Shown here: positions 9,913 to 18,910 of the stretch, piece after piece
Numbering within the stretch: the first letter of the stretch is position 1
How the letters are laid out: each line of letters starts with the position of its first letter
NCBI GenBank assembly: GCA_947259975.1
Contig: CAMYOD010000049.1
Location: 1 to 49,751 of the forward strand
Length of the DNA: 49,751 bases
Direction: 5' to 3'
DNA from: an uncultured Gammaproteobacteria bacterium
GTDB lineage: Bacteria > Pseudomonadota > Gammaproteobacteria > HyVt-429
Program-made: the position numbers and the translations under genes
The notes under the pieces: model-generated
Databases searched by the model: none
Told to the model about the DNA's origin: nothing
What the model saw: the letters and a program-made list of their open reading frames with translations, nothing else

Positions 9913-10707
9913 ATGAGCAAAGCAGACAACGCAATGGACGAAGAAGTCATCTACGGAATCCATGCGGTGCGTGCCGTGCTCGCCGAGCGACCCAAACACG
10001 TCTTCATGTTGTGGGTCGAGGCGGAGCGGGGTGATCGGCGCATCCAGGCCTTGTGCGAGGAAGCCCAGGCGGCGGGTATCAGTCTGCGCCGCGTGCCGCG
10101 CGCCAAGCTCGATCAACTTGCCGAGGGTGAACGTCATCAGGGGGCGGTGATTCGCTGTCAGGCGCGCCCGCTGCTTGGCGAGAACGAACTCATGGGTCAT
10201 CTCGATGCCGTACGGGAGTCGCCCTTCGTGCTGGTGCTGGACGGTGTGCAGGACCCGCATAACCTGGGCGCCTGTCTGCGCAGCGCCGAGGCCGCCGGTG
10301 TCGATGCCGTCGTGGTACCCCATGCCCACACCGCGCCGTTGACCGCCACGGTGCGGCGCGCGGCGAGCGGGGCGGCGGAAACTGTGCCGCTGTTTCGGGT
10401 CAAGAACCTGGCCCGCAGCCTCGACAAGCTCAAGGAGCGGGGACTCTGGATCGTGGGTCTCAGCGACGACGGCGAGAAGGAACTATTTGCGCTGGATCTG
10501 CGCGGCCCTCTGGTGTTGGTGCTGGGTGCGGAAGGCGCGGGCATGCGCCGCCTGACCCGCGAGGCCTGCGACTTTCTTGCCCGCATTCCCATGCACGGTA
10601 GCGTGTCGAGTCTCAACCTTTCGGTTGCCACCGGTGTGACCTTGTTCGAGGCGGTGCGCCAGCGTGGTGCGGCGGATGCGGGCCCGCAGGGCGAAACGGC
10701 TGGTTAG
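9913..10707 (+). CDS. rlmB: 23S rRNA (Gm2251) 2'-O-methyltransferase RlmB
   Basis: RlmB is a SPOUT (trefoil-knot) methyltransferase that modifies G2251 in the ribosomal P loop. The 264-residue product has the N-terminal RNA-binding domain (VIYGIHAVRAVL to about 95) and the SpoU catalytic motifs: motif 1 DPHNLGACLRSAEAAG, motif 2 LVLGAEGAGM and motif 3 PMHGSVSSLNLSVA. The ATG at 9913 is used; a second in-frame ATG at 9934 aligns more tightly with family starts, and neither has a clear Shine-Dalgarno. Its stop TAG shares three bases with the lexA stop from the other strand. Confidence 0.97.
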   Translation: MSKADNAMDEEVIYGIHAVRAVLAERPKHVFMLWVEAERGDRRIQALCEEAQAAGISLRRVPRAKLDQLAEGERHQGAVIRCQARPLLGENELMGHLDAVRESPFVLVLDGVQDPHNLGACLRSAEAAGVDAVVVPHAHTAPLTATVRRAASGAAETVPLFRVKNLARSLDKLKERGLWIVGLSDDGEKELFALDLRGPLVLVLGAEGAGMRRLTREACDFLARIPMHGSVSSLNLSVATGVTLFEAVRQRGAADAGPQGETAG

Positions 10708-11312
10708 CGATAGGCGCGAAACTGGGCCACCAGCACACCCTGGATCTGTACCCGCTCGGCACTGTAACGCAATGGCGTCATGGCCCGGTTGGCCGGCACC
10801 AGCGTCACCGTGCCATCGGCATTGCGTTGCAGCCGCTTCAATGTAGCCTCGTCGCTGTCCACCAGCGCGACCACAATGTCGCCATCGTCGGCGACGGCGC
10901 GGCGTTCGACCACCACCATGTCCCCATCCATAATTCCGTCTTCGATCATCGATTCGCCCTGTACCCGCAGCACGAAGCGATTCACGTCGACGAAGAACTG
11001 GCTCAGGTCCACCTCGTCCTCACCCGGAATGGCCTCGATGGGGTGGCCGGCGGCGATGCGGCCGAGCAGAGGCAGTGTGTGACCTGGCGCCACGTCCGGG
11101 TCCTCGGCGTGGAGCAGTTCGATGCCCCGGGCACGCCCGCGGCTGATACGGATGTGGCCGGCGGCCTGTAGCGCGCGCAGGTAGCGGTGCACGGTGCCGC
11201 GGGAGCGGATGCCGAGATGCTCGGCGATCTCGCGCAATTTTGGCGCGTAGCCCCGGTTTGCGACGTGATCCGCAATATAGGCCAGGGTCTCGCGCTCACG
11301 ATCGGTCAGCAC
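10704..11312 (-). CDS. lexA: SOS repressor LexA
   Basis: LexA represses DNA-damage genes and cleaves itself when RecA is activated. The 202-residue protein has an N-terminal winged helix-turn-helix (about 1-65) and a C-terminal S24 peptidase fold. The cleavage site is the Ala-Gly in RIAAGHP, the catalytic serine lies in GESMIEDGIMDGD, and the lysine in DEATLKRL. The recognition helix region reads RSRGTVHRYLRAL, unlike the enteric RSPNAAEEHLKAL, so a different operator is expected. The GTG start at 11312 follows AAAGGAGAAC. The frame extends further upstream, but that part lacks family similarity. It is divergent from pncC. Confidence 0.96.
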   Translation of the reverse strand: MLTDRERETLAYIADHVANRGYAPKLREIAEHLGIRSRGTVHRYLRALQAAGHIRISRGRARGIELLHAEDPDVAPGHTLPLLGRIAAGHPIEAIPGEDEVDLSQFFVDVNRFVLRVQGESMIEDGIMDGDMVVVERRAVADDGDIVVALVDSDEATLKRLQRNADGTVTLVPANRAMTPLRYSAERVQIQGVLVAQFRAYR

Positions 11313-11316
11313 AAAT

Positions 11317-11331
11317 GTTCTCCTTTTGTTC
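11317..11331 (-). promoter_or_regulatory. candidate LexA operator (GAAC-N7-GAAC)
   Basis: Directly upstream of lexA, overlapping its Shine-Dalgarno, the minus strand reads GAAC-N7-GAAC (GTTC-N7-GTTC on plus). This is the direct-repeat form known as the LexA box in alphaproteobacteria. It lies close to the likely lexA start of transcription and in the -35 zone of the divergent pncC promoter. I see no copy before recA, so the assignment is tentative. Confidence 0.35.
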
Positions 11332-11337
11332 TCATGG

Positions 11338-11366
11338 AGGATAGAATATACTAGCCCGCGGCGCAA
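11338..11366 (-). promoter_or_regulatory. candidate lexA promoter
   Basis: On the minus strand TTGCGC (-35, 11366-11361) is followed after 17 bases by TATCCT (-10, 11343-11338). Transcription would start near the GAAC repeat just before the lexA start codon. Confidence 0.4.
11347..11352 (+). promoter_or_regulatory. candidate -10 box for pncC
   Basis: TATACT lies 40 bases before the pncC start, interleaved with the lexA promoter on the other strand. The -35 region is poor (TTTTGT with a 17-base spacer). Confidence 0.3.
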
Positions 11367-11391
11367 GCATGACCGCCATCGGCGGAGAGGA

Positions 11392-11892
11392 ATGCGGGTG
11401 GAAATTGAACAATTGGCCGCGCAGTTGGGCGACGAAATGCGGGCGCAGGGGCTCCGGCTCGCGACCGCGGAATCCTGCACCGGCGGCTGGGTGTCCATGG
11501 TGGTGACCGGCGTGGCGGGTAGCTCCGAATGGTTCGATCGCGGCTTCGTGACCTATAGCAATGCCGCCAAACAAGAGCTGTTGGGGGTGCCGGCGGAAAC
11601 CCTCGAGGCCCATGGGGCGGTGAGCGAGCCCACCGTGTGCGCCATGGCGGAGGGCGCAATCGCGCACAGCGCTGCGGACCTCAGCGTCGCCATCTCCGGC
11701 ATCGCCGGGCCGGGCGGCGGGCAGCCGGATAAGCCAGTGGGCACGGTCTTCATCGCCTGGGGCCGGCGCGGCGGCACCACCCGCAGTCAGCGCTTCGGCT
11801 TTTCCGGCGACCGGGAACAGGTGCGTCGCCAGGCGGTGAGCGCCGCATTGCAGGGGCTGGTTGCCCAGGTCGCGGCCGCGGCGACCGAGTGA
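11392..11892 (+). CDS. pncC: nicotinamide-nucleotide amidohydrolase PncC (CinA C-terminal type)
   Basis: PncC deamidates nicotinamide mononucleotide to nicotinate mononucleotide in the pyridine-nucleotide salvage cycle. The 166-residue protein is the stand-alone CinA C-terminal domain. It shows LATAESCTGGW near 24-34, the VTGVAGSSEWFDRGFVTYSN stretch, GAVSEPTVCAMAEGA and the GIAGPGGG loop. The ATG at 11392 is chosen because GGAGAGGA lies just before it; the frame is open further upstream into the lexA leader. Its stop overlaps the thpR start by 4 bases (GTGA). Placement upstream of recA is standard in gammaproteobacteria. Confidence 0.95.
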   Translation: MRVEIEQLAAQLGDEMRAQGLRLATAESCTGGWVSMVVTGVAGSSEWFDRGFVTYSNAAKQELLGVPAETLEAHGAVSEPTVCAMAEGAIAHSAADLSVAISGIAGPGGGQPDKPVGTVFIAWGRRGGTTRSQRFGFSGDREQVRRQAVSAALQGLVAQVAAAATE

Positions 11893-12416
11893 GCACGGCG
11901 GCGCCGAAGCAGCGGGTGTTTCTGGCGCTGTGGCCCGAGGTCGCGCACCAGGAGGTGTTTGCGCAGTGGGCGCAGGACTGCATCGAACAAGTGGGTGGCC
12001 GCGGCATCAGCGCGCACAACATCCACCTGACGTTGGCATTTTTGGGTGAATTACGTCAGGCGCAGGTCGATGCGGTCAGCGAGGTCGTCGATGCCGTGAC
12101 CATCGAACCGTTTACGCTGCGGTTTGATCGGGTCGGCTACTGGCCGCGTAACCGGATCGTGTGGGCGGGATGCAGCGAGGTACCGGAGCCGTTACCGGTG
12201 CTCGTCCGAACGCTGCAGACAGGATTGCGGCAGTTGGGGTTTCGTATCGACACACGGCCCTATGCGCCGCATGCGACCCTGGTGCGCAAAGCGCGACGGC
12301 GGCCGCGGCTGGAACCGGAACCGCTGGTATGGCCGGTGCACAGTGTCGTGCTGGTCCGCTCGGAGTTGGCGCCGGACGGCGCCCACTACGAAGTCATACG
12401 CCGATGGAGCGCATGA
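11889..12416 (+). CDS. thpR: RNA 2',3'-cyclic phosphodiesterase (LigT/ThpR)
   Basis: This 2H-phosphoesterase opens 2',3'-cyclic phosphates on RNA ends. The 175-residue protein carries both H-x-T-x motifs of the family: HLTL near 46-49 and HATL near 129-132. The start is a GTG that overlaps the pncC stop, so the two are coupled. Gene order pncC-thpR-recA is seen in other gammaproteobacteria. I see no departure from the family. Confidence 0.92.
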   Translation: MSTAAPKQRVFLALWPEVAHQEVFAQWAQDCIEQVGGRGISAHNIHLTLAFLGELRQAQVDAVSEVVDAVTIEPFTLRFDRVGYWPRNRIVWAGCSEVPEPLPVLVRTLQTGLRQLGFRIDTRPYAPHATLVRKARRRPRLEPEPLVWPVHSVVLVRSELAPDGAHYEVIRRWSA

Positions 12417-12565
12417 GCGTCGGGATTGTATGGAGAGGAAGATAACGAATATGGGATAATTGGGCGCACCTGAACGTGTATGCCTGTAATACCAACCCTT
12501 GACCGTTGGCCCCGGGAGACGAAGGTGGCGGTCGCTAAACCAAGTGAGCGAGGAGAGCGAGACAA

Positions 12566-13615
12566 ATGGATGACAATAAGCAGAAAGCATTGACTGCCGC
12601 ATTGGGGCAGATCGAAAAGCAGTTCGGGAAAGGGGCGGTAATGCGGCTCGGCGACGACACCATCGATCGGGAGATCGGCGTCATACCCACCGGGTCTCTG
12701 AGTCTCGACATCGCCCTGGGTATCGGTGGCTTGCCCCGCGGGCGGGTAGTCGAGGTCTACGGGCCCGAGTCCTCCGGTAAAACCACCCTGACCCTGTCGG
12801 TGGTGGCGGAGGCGCAGAAACTCGGCGGCACGGCGGCGTTTATCGATGCCGAACACGCCCTCGATCCGAGTTATGCCGGCAAGTTGGGGGTCAACGTGGA
12901 CGATCTACTGGTTTCGCAACCGGATACCGGTGAGCAGGCCCTCGAGATTGCGGACATGCTGGTGCGGTCCGCCGCGGTTGACGTGGTGGTGATCGATTCG
13001 GTTGCGGCATTGACGCCGAAGGCGGAGATCGAGGGCGAGATGGGCGATTCCCACGTCGGTCTGCACGCGCGCCTCATGTCGCAGGCGCTGCGCAAGCTGA
13101 CCGCAAATATTAAGCGCTCCAACACGCTGGTGATCTTTATCAACCAGATCCGCATGAAAATCGGGGTCATGTTTGGCAGCCCCGAGACCACCACCGGTGG
13201 CAATGCACTCAAGTTCTATTCCTCCGTACGCCTGGATATTCGGCGCATCGGCGCCCTGAAGAAGGGTGACGAGGTCGTCGGTAATCAGACACGGGTAAAG
13301 GTGGTCAAAAACAAAATGGCGCCGCCGTTCAAGAAATGCGAATTTGATATCTTGTATGATGAGGGAATCTCCCATGAGGGCGAGATCGTCGATTTGGGCG
13401 TGGACGCCGATATCGTCAACAAATCCGGTGCCTGGTACAGTTACAATAAGGACCGTATCGGTCAGGGACGCGACAATGCGCGTCAGTTCCTCAAGGAGAA
13501 TCCGCGCACGGCAACCGAGATCGAGTCGCGCATCCGCGCGGCGTTGGGTATCACCGGGCCGGGATTTATCGCTGAAGTGATTGATGCGGAGGTGCCGGAA
13601 GAGGCCAAGGCCTGA
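12566..13615 (+). CDS. recA: recombinase RecA
   Basis: RecA forms filaments on single-stranded DNA, performs strand exchange, and activates LexA self-cleavage. The 349-residue protein shows the N-terminal polymerization helix, Walker [10 protein letters not shown] (about 68-76), Walker [11 protein letters not shown], loop L1 and L2 residues (including the [12 protein letters not shown] segment) and the C-terminal domain ending in acidic residues. The ATG follows a GAGGAGAGCGAGA Shine-Dalgarno region. An enteric-type SOS box (CTG-N10-CAG) is not evident in the 150 bases upstream. Confidence 0.99.
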   Translation: MDDNKQKALTAALGQIEKQFGKGAVMRLGDDTIDREIGVIPTGSLSLDIALGIGGLPRGRVVEVYGPESSGKTTLTLSVVAEAQKLGGTAAFIDAEHALDPSYAGKLGVNVDDLLVSQPDTGEQALEIADMLVRSAAVDVVVIDSVAALTPKAEIEGEMGDSHVGLHARLMSQALRKLTANIKRSNTLVIFINQIRMKIGVMFGSPETTTGGNALKFYSSVRLDIRRIGALKKGDEVVGNQTRVKVVKNKMAPPFKKCEFDILYDEGISHEGEIVDLGVDADIVNKSGAWYSYNKDRIGQGRDNARQFLKENPRTATEIESRIRAALGITGPGFIAEVIDAEVPEEAKA

Positions 13616-13677
13616 GCCCGCAGAAACCCATCATCGAAGCGTCCGCGGAGGCCGTCAACGAGGCCCGGCGCGCCGCC

Positions 13678-14091
13678 ATGGACATGTTGGCTCGACGCGA
13701 ACACAGTCGCGTCGAGTTGACCGCGAAGTTATGCGCAAAGGGTTTTGCCGATGACCTGGCGGCCACGGTGGTCGCCCACCTTGCGACGGAAAATCTTGTC
13801 TCTGACGAACGATTCGTCGAGGCCTTCCTGCGCGCACGTGTGGAAAAGGGTCAAGGGCCAACCAAGATCGCCCATGAACTGAACCGCAAGGGCGTGGACG
13901 AGAGCTTGATCGAGGCCTACATAAATTTTTCTGACCGCGCATGGATCGACCGGCTGCGGGCGGTGCGGCACAAAAAATACGGCCGCGAAATTCCCCGGGA
14001 CTGGAATGAGCGTGCGCGGCAGATGCGGTTCCTGCAGGGTCGCGGTTTTACCTTTGAGCAGATACAACGGGTGATGAACCTGGATGATTAG
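13678..14091 (+). CDS. recX: RecA regulator RecX
   Basis: RecX binds inside the RecA filament and limits its growth. The frame gives three-helix repeats with REHSRVELTAKL near the start, SDERFVEAFLRAR and the C-terminal RFLQGRGFTFEQIQRVM. From the ATG at 13678 the protein is 137 residues. Family-like sequence (EARRAAMDML) continues a few residues upstream in the same open frame, where no ATG, GTG or TTG is available back to the recA stop. Either the first helix is slightly shortened or a rare start is used. The gene lies 62 bases after recA and 15 bases before the chosen alaS start. Confidence 0.9.
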   Translation: MDMLARREHSRVELTAKLCAKGFADDLAATVVAHLATENLVSDERFVEAFLRARVEKGQGPTKIAHELNRKGVDESLIEAYINFSDRAWIDRLRAVRHKKYGREIPRDWNERARQMRFLQGRGFTFEQIQRVMNLDD

Positions 14092-14106
14092 TGAATGGTA
14101 TCGGTC

Positions 14107-16695
14107 ATGAAGAGCGCTGAGATTCGGCGTCGCTTCCTGGATTTTTTTGCCCGCCACGGACACGAAGTTGTGGCGTCGAGCCCGCTCGTCCCCGCCAATG
14201 ATCCCACCTTGTTGTTTACCAACGCCGGCATGGTGCAGTTCAAGGAGGTTTTTCAGGGGCTGGAAAAACGCTCCTATACACGGGCGGCAAGTTCACAGCG
14301 CTGTGTGCGCGCGGGCGGCAAACACAATGACCTGGAGAACGTGGGTTATACCGCGCGGCACCATACCTTCTTCGAAATGCTCGGTAACTTCAGCTTCGGT
14401 GATTATTTCAAGCGCGAGGCGATCCAGTTTGCGTGGGATTTTCTGACCGAGGAACTGGGCCTGCCGGCGGAGCGTTTGTGGGTGACGGTCTATCAGGATG
14501 ATGACGAGGCGGCGGACATCTGGCGCAAGGAGATCGGCGTCGAGGCACAGCGTTGTACCCGGCTCGGTGCGGAGAGCAACTTCTGGTCCATGGGTGAGAC
14601 CGGACCATGCGGGCCCTGTACCGAGATTTTTTACGACCACGGTCCCGAAGTGGCCGGCGGACCGCCGGGCAGTGCCGACGAAGACGGCGATCGCTACGTC
14701 GAGATCTGGAACCTGGTGTTCATGCAATACAACCGGGACGAGAAGCAGGAACTCCATCCCTTGCCCAGGCCGTCCGTTGACACCGGCATGGGCCTGGAAC
14801 GCCTGGCGGCGGTGATGCAGGGCGTACACAGCAATTACGACATCGATCTGTTTCGCAATCTGATCAATGCGGCGGCGGAACTGACGGGGACTGCGGATCG
14901 CGAAAGTAACTCATTGCGGGTGATCGCGGATCATATCCGCGCCTGTGCGTTTCTGGTAGCCGACGGTGTACTGCCTTCGAACGAAGGTCGCGGCTACGTA
15001 CTGCGCCGCATCATTCGTCGCGCCGCGCGCCATGGTTATGAGCTGGGAACCGAGGAACCGTTTTTCTATCGCCTGCTGCCGGGGCTGGTAGCGGAAATGG
15101 GTACCGCCTATCCGGAACTGGCGGCGGCCGAGACACAGATCGCCAAGGTCCTGAAAGGCGAAGAGGAACGTTTCGCGGAGACCCTCAGTCAGGGCATGAA
15201 GATTCTTGAGACCAGCCTCGCAGAGTTGGGCGGTGACGTGCTGCCCGGTGAAACCGTGTTTCGACTCTACGATACCTACGGCTTTCCGGTGGATCTCACT
15301 GCCGATATCGCGCAGGGCGAGGGCGTTACCCTGGATATGGCGGGCTACGAAGCCGCCATGGCGGCGCAACGGGAACGCGCCCGGGCGGCCTCCAGTTTCA
15401 AGATGACCGACGCCGTCGGCGCCGCGGATGTTGCGGACGCGACCTTCACCGGCTACGAGACCCTGTCCGCAACGGCACAGGTACAGCACATCTATGTGGA
15501 CGGCGAATCGGTCGACCACATCGAATCCGGTCAGTCCGGGGTCGTCTATCTCGACAAGACGGCCTTCTACGCCGAATCCGGCGGCCAGGTGGGTGATCGG
15601 GGTTGGTTGCGGGGCGCGGACGGCGTCCTGGTCGTGGAAGATACGCAAACGGCCCATGCCCATGTGGGCCATATGGAGCAGGGAAGGTTGCGGGTCGGCG
15701 ATACGCTCCGTGCCGAGGTTGATGGGACCAGGCGCCAGGCGACCGTGTACAACCATTCCGCGACCCACCTGATGCACGCGGCGCTGAAGAAAGTTCTCGG
15801 TGAGCACGTGCAACAGAAAGGCTCGCTCGTGGCGCCGGATCGTTTGCGCTTCGATTTTTCCCATTTCGAGCCAATGACTCCGGAACAACTGACTGAAATC
15901 GAGACCCTGGTGAACTCCGAGATCCGTGCGAATCACCCCGCCGAGACCCGGGTGATGGCACTCGATGACGCCATGGCCGCGGGCGCCGTGGCCCTGTTCG
16001 GCGAAAAATACGGTGAAACCGTCCGGGTCGTGGCCATGGGGGACTTTTCCACCGAATTGTGTGGCGGTACCCACGTGGCGCGTACCGGCGATATCGGCCT
16101 GTTCAAGATCCTCTCGGAGGGTGGTGTCGCGGCCGGTGTCCGGCGCATCGAGGCCGTCACCGGCGCCGCCGCGCTGGCGCACGTCAAACTGATCGAGCAG
16201 CGATTGCAGCGTGTCGCACAGGAGGTCAAGGGTAGCCCGGAGGACGCCGAGCAAAAGGTCGCCCAGCTCCACAACCGGCTGCGGTCCCTGGAGAAAGAAG
16301 TCGAGGCCCTGCGCGGCCAGTTGGCCGCCGGCGGCGGCAAGTCGCTGGTGGATGAGGTGCGTGAGATCAATGGGATCAAGGTCCTGGCGGCGCGGCTCGA
16401 CGGCGCCGACGCCAAGGCCTTGCGCGACGCTGTGGATCAGCTCAAGGACAAGTTGCAGCGTGCCGCGGTGGTGCTGGGCGCGGTGCGTGACGACAAGGTC
16501 TTGTTGGTCGCCGGCGTCACCAAGGATCTTAGCGGTCAGCTACCGGCCGGTGAACTGGTAAACCATGTCGCCGTTGCGGTCGGTGGCAAGGGCGGTGGCC
16601 GCCCCGACATGGCGCAAGCCGGTGGCAACAACCCCGCGGCACTCGATGCCGCCCTCGATGATGTCTACCGTTACACCGAAGACCGTCTGAGCTGA
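14107..16695 (+). CDS. alaS: alanyl-tRNA synthetase
   Basis: AlaS charges tRNA-Ala and edits mischarged Ser and Gly. From the ATG at 14107 the protein is 862 residues. The class II catalytic core begins [14 protein letters not shown], with motif 1 region [12 protein letters not shown] and motif 2 [16 protein letters not shown]. The editing domain has zinc ligands in [11 protein letters not shown] and [13 protein letters not shown], followed by the C-Ala domain ([16 protein letters not shown]). A second possible start at 14095 adds four residues. It follows recX closely, matching the recA-recX-alaS order. Confidence 0.98.
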   Translation: MKSAEIRRRFLDFFARHGHEVVASSPLVPANDPTLLFTNAGMVQFKEVFQGLEKRSYTRAASSQRCVRAGGKHNDLENVGYTARHHTFFEMLGNFSFGDYFKREAIQFAWDFLTEELGLPAERLWVTVYQDDDEAADIWRKEIGVEAQRCTRLGAESNFWSMGETGPCGPCTEIFYDHGPEVAGGPPGSADEDGDRYVEIWNLVFMQYNRDEKQELHPLPRPSVDTGMGLERLAAVMQGVHSNYDIDLFRNLINAAAELTGTADRESNSLRVIADHIRACAFLVADGVLPSNEGRGYVLRRIIRRAARHGYELGTEEPFFYRLLPGLVAEMGTAYPELAAAETQIAKVLKGEEERFAETLSQGMKILETSLAELGGDVLPGETVFRLYDTYGFPVDLTADIAQGEGVTLDMAGYEAAMAAQRERARAASSFKMTDAVGAADVADATFTGYETLSATAQVQHIYVDGESVDHIESGQSGVVYLDKTAFYAESGGQVGDRGWLRGADGVLVVEDTQTAHAHVGHMEQGRLRVGDTLRAEVDGTRRQATVYNHSATHLMHAALKKVLGEHVQQKGSLVAPDRLRFDFSHFEPMTPEQLTEIETLVNSEIRANHPAETRVMALDDAMAAGAVALFGEKYGETVRVVAMGDFSTELCGGTHVARTGDIGLFKILSEGGVAAGVRRIEAVTGAAALAHVKLIEQRLQRVAQEVKGSPEDAEQKVAQLHNRLRSLEKEVEALRGQLAAGGGKSLVDEVREINGIKVLAARLDGADAKALRDAVDQLKDKLQRAAVVLGAVRDDKVLLVAGVTKDLSGQLPAGELVNHVAVAVGGKGGGRPDMAQAGGNNPAALDAALDDVYRYTEDRLS

Positions 16696-16772
16696 TATGC
16701 GCCCGCGGTTTACTCGCAGCGCAAAACAGGTTTTAATCCGCCGCTCGATTTTCCCGCTTCGGTAACTCACCA

Positions 16773-18011
16773 GTGGCTTTGTACGTCGAAAAGTACGGCG
16801 GCACGTCGGTCGGCAGCGTTGAACGCATCAACGCGGTGGCTGATCAGATCGTGCGCACCAAGGCCGCCGGGCACGGCCTGGTCGTGGTCGTTTCCGCCAT
16901 GAGCGGGGAAACCAATCGTTTACTCGAGCTTGCCGGCGAGTTCGCGGGTCAGACGGCGACCCGTGAATTGGATGTATTATTGTCTACCGGCGAGCAGGTG
17001 ACGATCGCCCTGCTGAGCATGGCGCTCATCAAGCGCGGCTGCAAGGCCAGATCCTATACCGGCAGTCAGGTACATATCCTGACGGACAACATTCACGGCA
17101 AGGCACGGATCCTGGAGATCGATGACGCGCGGGTGCGTAATGATCTCGCCGAGAATCGCGTCGTCGTGGTGGCCGGTTTCCAGGGTGTCGATGTAGACGG
17201 CAATATCACCACGCTGGGGCGAGGTGGGTCGGACACCACGGCGGTGGCCCTGGCGGCTGCCCTGCAGGCCGACGAATGTCGGATCTACACGGACGTGGAC
17301 GGGGTCTATACCAGCGATCCACGTATTGTGCCCGCGGCGCAGCGCCTCGAACAAATTACCGTGGAAGAGATGCTCGAGATGGCCAGTCTCGGGGCGAAGG
17401 TGTTGCAGATACGTGCCGTCGAGTTTGCCGGCAAGTACCATGTTCCGCTGCGTGTGCTCTCGTCTTTCGAAGAGGGAACGGGCACGCTGATTAGCTTTGA
17501 GGAGAGAAATATGGAAGAGGCGTTGATCTCCGGGATTGCATTCAATCGGGATGAAGCCAAAGTCACGTTGGTGGGTGTACCGGATCAGCCGGGGGTCGCG
17601 TTTCGCGTACTCGGGCCGATCGCCGATGCGCAAATTAACGTGGATATGATTATTCAGAACGTAGCTGAGGACGGGACCACCGATCTGACGTTTACGGTCC
17701 ATCGCAACGAGTATGAGCCTGCGATGAAGTTATTGGAGCAGGCCAAAATGGAACTTGGCGCGAGGGAGATCACCGGCGATGACAACATCGCCAAGATCTC
17801 GGTCGTGGGGGTGGGGATGCGCTCTCACAGCGGGGTGGCGAGCACCATGTTCAAAACCTTGGCCGAGGAGGGGATAAATATTCAGATGATATCAACCTCG
17901 GAAATTAAGATTTCCGTGGTAGTGGACGATAGATATCTTGAGCTTGCGGTGCGTGCGCTGCACAAGGCATTCGGGCTCGACAGCGAGGTAGCCCCGGCAG
18001 GCACGGATTGA
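16773..18011 (+). CDS. lysC: aspartate kinase
   Basis: LysC phosphorylates aspartate, the first step toward lysine, threonine and methionine. The 412-residue protein has the kinase domain (KYGGTSVGSVERI at 8-20, GFQGVD, GRGGSDTTAVALAAAL near 150, TDVDGVYTSDPR) and two C-terminal ACT domains with EDGTTDLTFTV and the STSEIKISVVV segment, which bind the feedback amino acid. The start is a GTG at 16773. It has the single-function class of about 410 residues, not a homoserine dehydrogenase fusion. It lies between alaS and csrA, as in pseudomonads. Confidence 0.97.
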   Translation: MALYVEKYGGTSVGSVERINAVADQIVRTKAAGHGLVVVVSAMSGETNRLLELAGEFAGQTATRELDVLLSTGEQVTIALLSMALIKRGCKARSYTGSQVHILTDNIHGKARILEIDDARVRNDLAENRVVVVAGFQGVDVDGNITTLGRGGSDTTAVALAAALQADECRIYTDVDGVYTSDPRIVPAAQRLEQITVEEMLEMASLGAKVLQIRAVEFAGKYHVPLRVLSSFEEGTGTLISFEERNMEEALISGIAFNRDEAKVTLVGVPDQPGVAFRVLGPIADAQINVDMIIQNVAEDGTTDLTFTVHRNEYEPAMKLLEQAKMELGAREITGDDNIAKISVVGVGMRSHSGVASTMFKTLAEEGINIQMISTSEIKISVVVDDRYLELAVRALHKAFGLDSEVAPAGTD

Positions 18012-18022
18012 GCTGAAAAAGC

Positions 18023-18035
18023 CGGGCTTGGCCCG
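18023..18035 (+). terminator. weak hairpin after lysC
   Basis: CGGGC and GCCCG pair around a TTG loop 12 bases after the lysC stop. No T-run follows, so it is at best a weak terminator. Confidence 0.2.
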
Positions 18036-18058
18036 TCACGGATTGATATTTAGTAGTG

Positions 18059-18064
18059 TATAAT
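18059..18064 (+). promoter_or_regulatory. candidate -10 box in the csrA leader
   Basis: TATAAT lies about 207 bases before csrA, in a locally AT-rich stretch of the 259-base lysC-csrA gap. The nearest -35-like element (TTGATA at 18043) is too close (10-base spacer). The rest of the gap shows no other clear element. Confidence 0.3.
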
Positions 18065-18270
18065 GGGGTTATACACGCCCGTGACGACATTCAGGCCAGG
18101 AATTTCGGCGCTTCCGCCTAAAGTCGGCGTTTCGCGCAGAAATCACCGTAGATACGTTGTTGAGTTCTCTGAATCGCAGGCTCGCGTGGAATTTGGTTGT
18201 TTAACACGGGATCCGATAGGGACACACCGGGAGCGCAGGGCGCGGAGGTGTGTGACAGGAGCACAGCATT

Positions 18271-18477
18271 ATGCTGATTTTGACGAGACGTATAGGCGAG
18301 ACACTCAACATTGGTGACGATGTCCAGGTCACGGTTTTAGGTATCAAGGGTAACCAGGTTCGCATTGGCATCAACGCGCCGAAGGACGTCCCCGTCCATC
18401 GCGAAGAGATCTACGAGCGAATCAAACAGGAGCGCGCTGCCGGCCAGCAAGGCGGCGGGAATCAAGCCGAGGATTGA
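18271..18477 (+). CDS. csrA: carbon storage regulator CsrA/RsmA
   Basis: CsrA binds GGA motifs in mRNA leaders and controls translation of carbon, motility, biofilm and second-messenger genes. The 68-residue protein contains the whole dimeric fold: [18 protein letters not shown] with the RNA-binding Arg-Arg-x-Gly-Glu of strand 1, the central [23 protein letters not shown] with the critical VHREE, and a Gln/Gly-rich tail longer than in E. coli. The ATG follows CAGGAGCAC. It is followed by tRNA-Ser and tRNA-Arg, the conserved csrA-serV-argV order. Confidence 0.98.
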   Translation: MLILTRRIGETLNIGDDVQVTVLGIKGNQVRIGINAPKDVPVHREEIYERIKQERAAGQQGGGNQAED

Positions 18478-18528
18478 GCTACCCCGCTTTACGCGCCTAG
18501 GTTTCGCGGCTATCCTTCGGCCTTCATT

Positions 18529-18619
18529 GGAGAGATGGCCGAGCGGCTGAAGGCGCTCCCCTGCTAAGGGAGTATGGGTTAATAGCCCATCGAGGGTTCG
18601 AATCCCTCTCTCTCCGCCA
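18529..18619 (+). tRNA. tRNA-Ser (anticodon GCU)
   Basis: A 91-base cloverleaf. The acceptor stem GGAGAGA pairs with TCTCTCC, the anticodon stem CTCCC/GGGAG holds loop CTGCTAA, the long variable arm is typical of serine tRNA, the T loop is GGTTCGAATCC, and the CCA is encoded. The anticodon GCU reads AGC and AGU. It lies 51 bases after csrA. Confidence 0.97.
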
Positions 18620-18794
18620 GTACTCAACACCGCCCCCTGACGAGCATTTTGCCGCTCTCCGTAAGTGGGGCGCGTCCGTATCGAGAGGGATTCGCCCGCT
18701 ATGAGCGCAGCCCTGTGCGGATCACGCGTGTGCGCCCGCGACCCTATGCTTGCGCTTGCCATCTTCGATGGGTTTCGGCTAATCTCTCGGCCCC

Positions 18795-18871
18795 GCGCCC
18801 GTAGCTCAGCTGGATAGAGTACCTGGCTACGAACCAGGTGGTCGGAGGTTCGAATCCTTCCGGGCGCGCCA
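18795..18871 (+). tRNA. tRNA-Arg (anticodon ACG)
   Basis: A 77-base cloverleaf. The acceptor stem GCGCCCG pairs with CGGGCGC, the anticodon stem CCTGG/CCAGG holds loop CTACGAA, the T loop is GGTTCGAATCC, and the CCA is encoded. The anticodon ACG (deaminated to ICG) reads CGU, CGC and CGA. Only one copy is present here, against four in the E. coli cluster. Confidence 0.97.
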
Positions 18872-18910
18872 AATTAGAAAGGGGTCCCACATGGGGCCCC
18901 TTTCTAATTT
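18871..18910 (+). terminator. long hairpin in the tRNA-Arg 3' trailer
   Basis: Starting at the last base of the tRNA, a 14-base arm (AAATTAGAAAGGGG) has its exact complement at 18897-18910. An inner CCC/GGG stem sits beneath a U-G pair, around an ACAT loop. The whole 18-pair stem ends in TTTCTAATTT rather than a clean T-run. It likely blocks 3' exonucleases or acts as terminator for the tRNA transcript. Confidence 0.6.

Noticed and set aside
12417..12565. Enteric SOS box before recA
   Set aside because: Only partial CTGT-like pieces are present; no CTGT-N8-ACAG and no GTTC-N7-GTTC copy is seen.
14911..16272. 453-residue minus-strand open frame opposite alaS
   Set aside because: alaS is unmistakable on the plus strand; the long frame is a by-product of high GC.
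18063..18317. 84-residue frame in the csrA leader
   Set aside because: It overlaps csrA out of frame, has no Shine-Dalgarno and no family resemblance.
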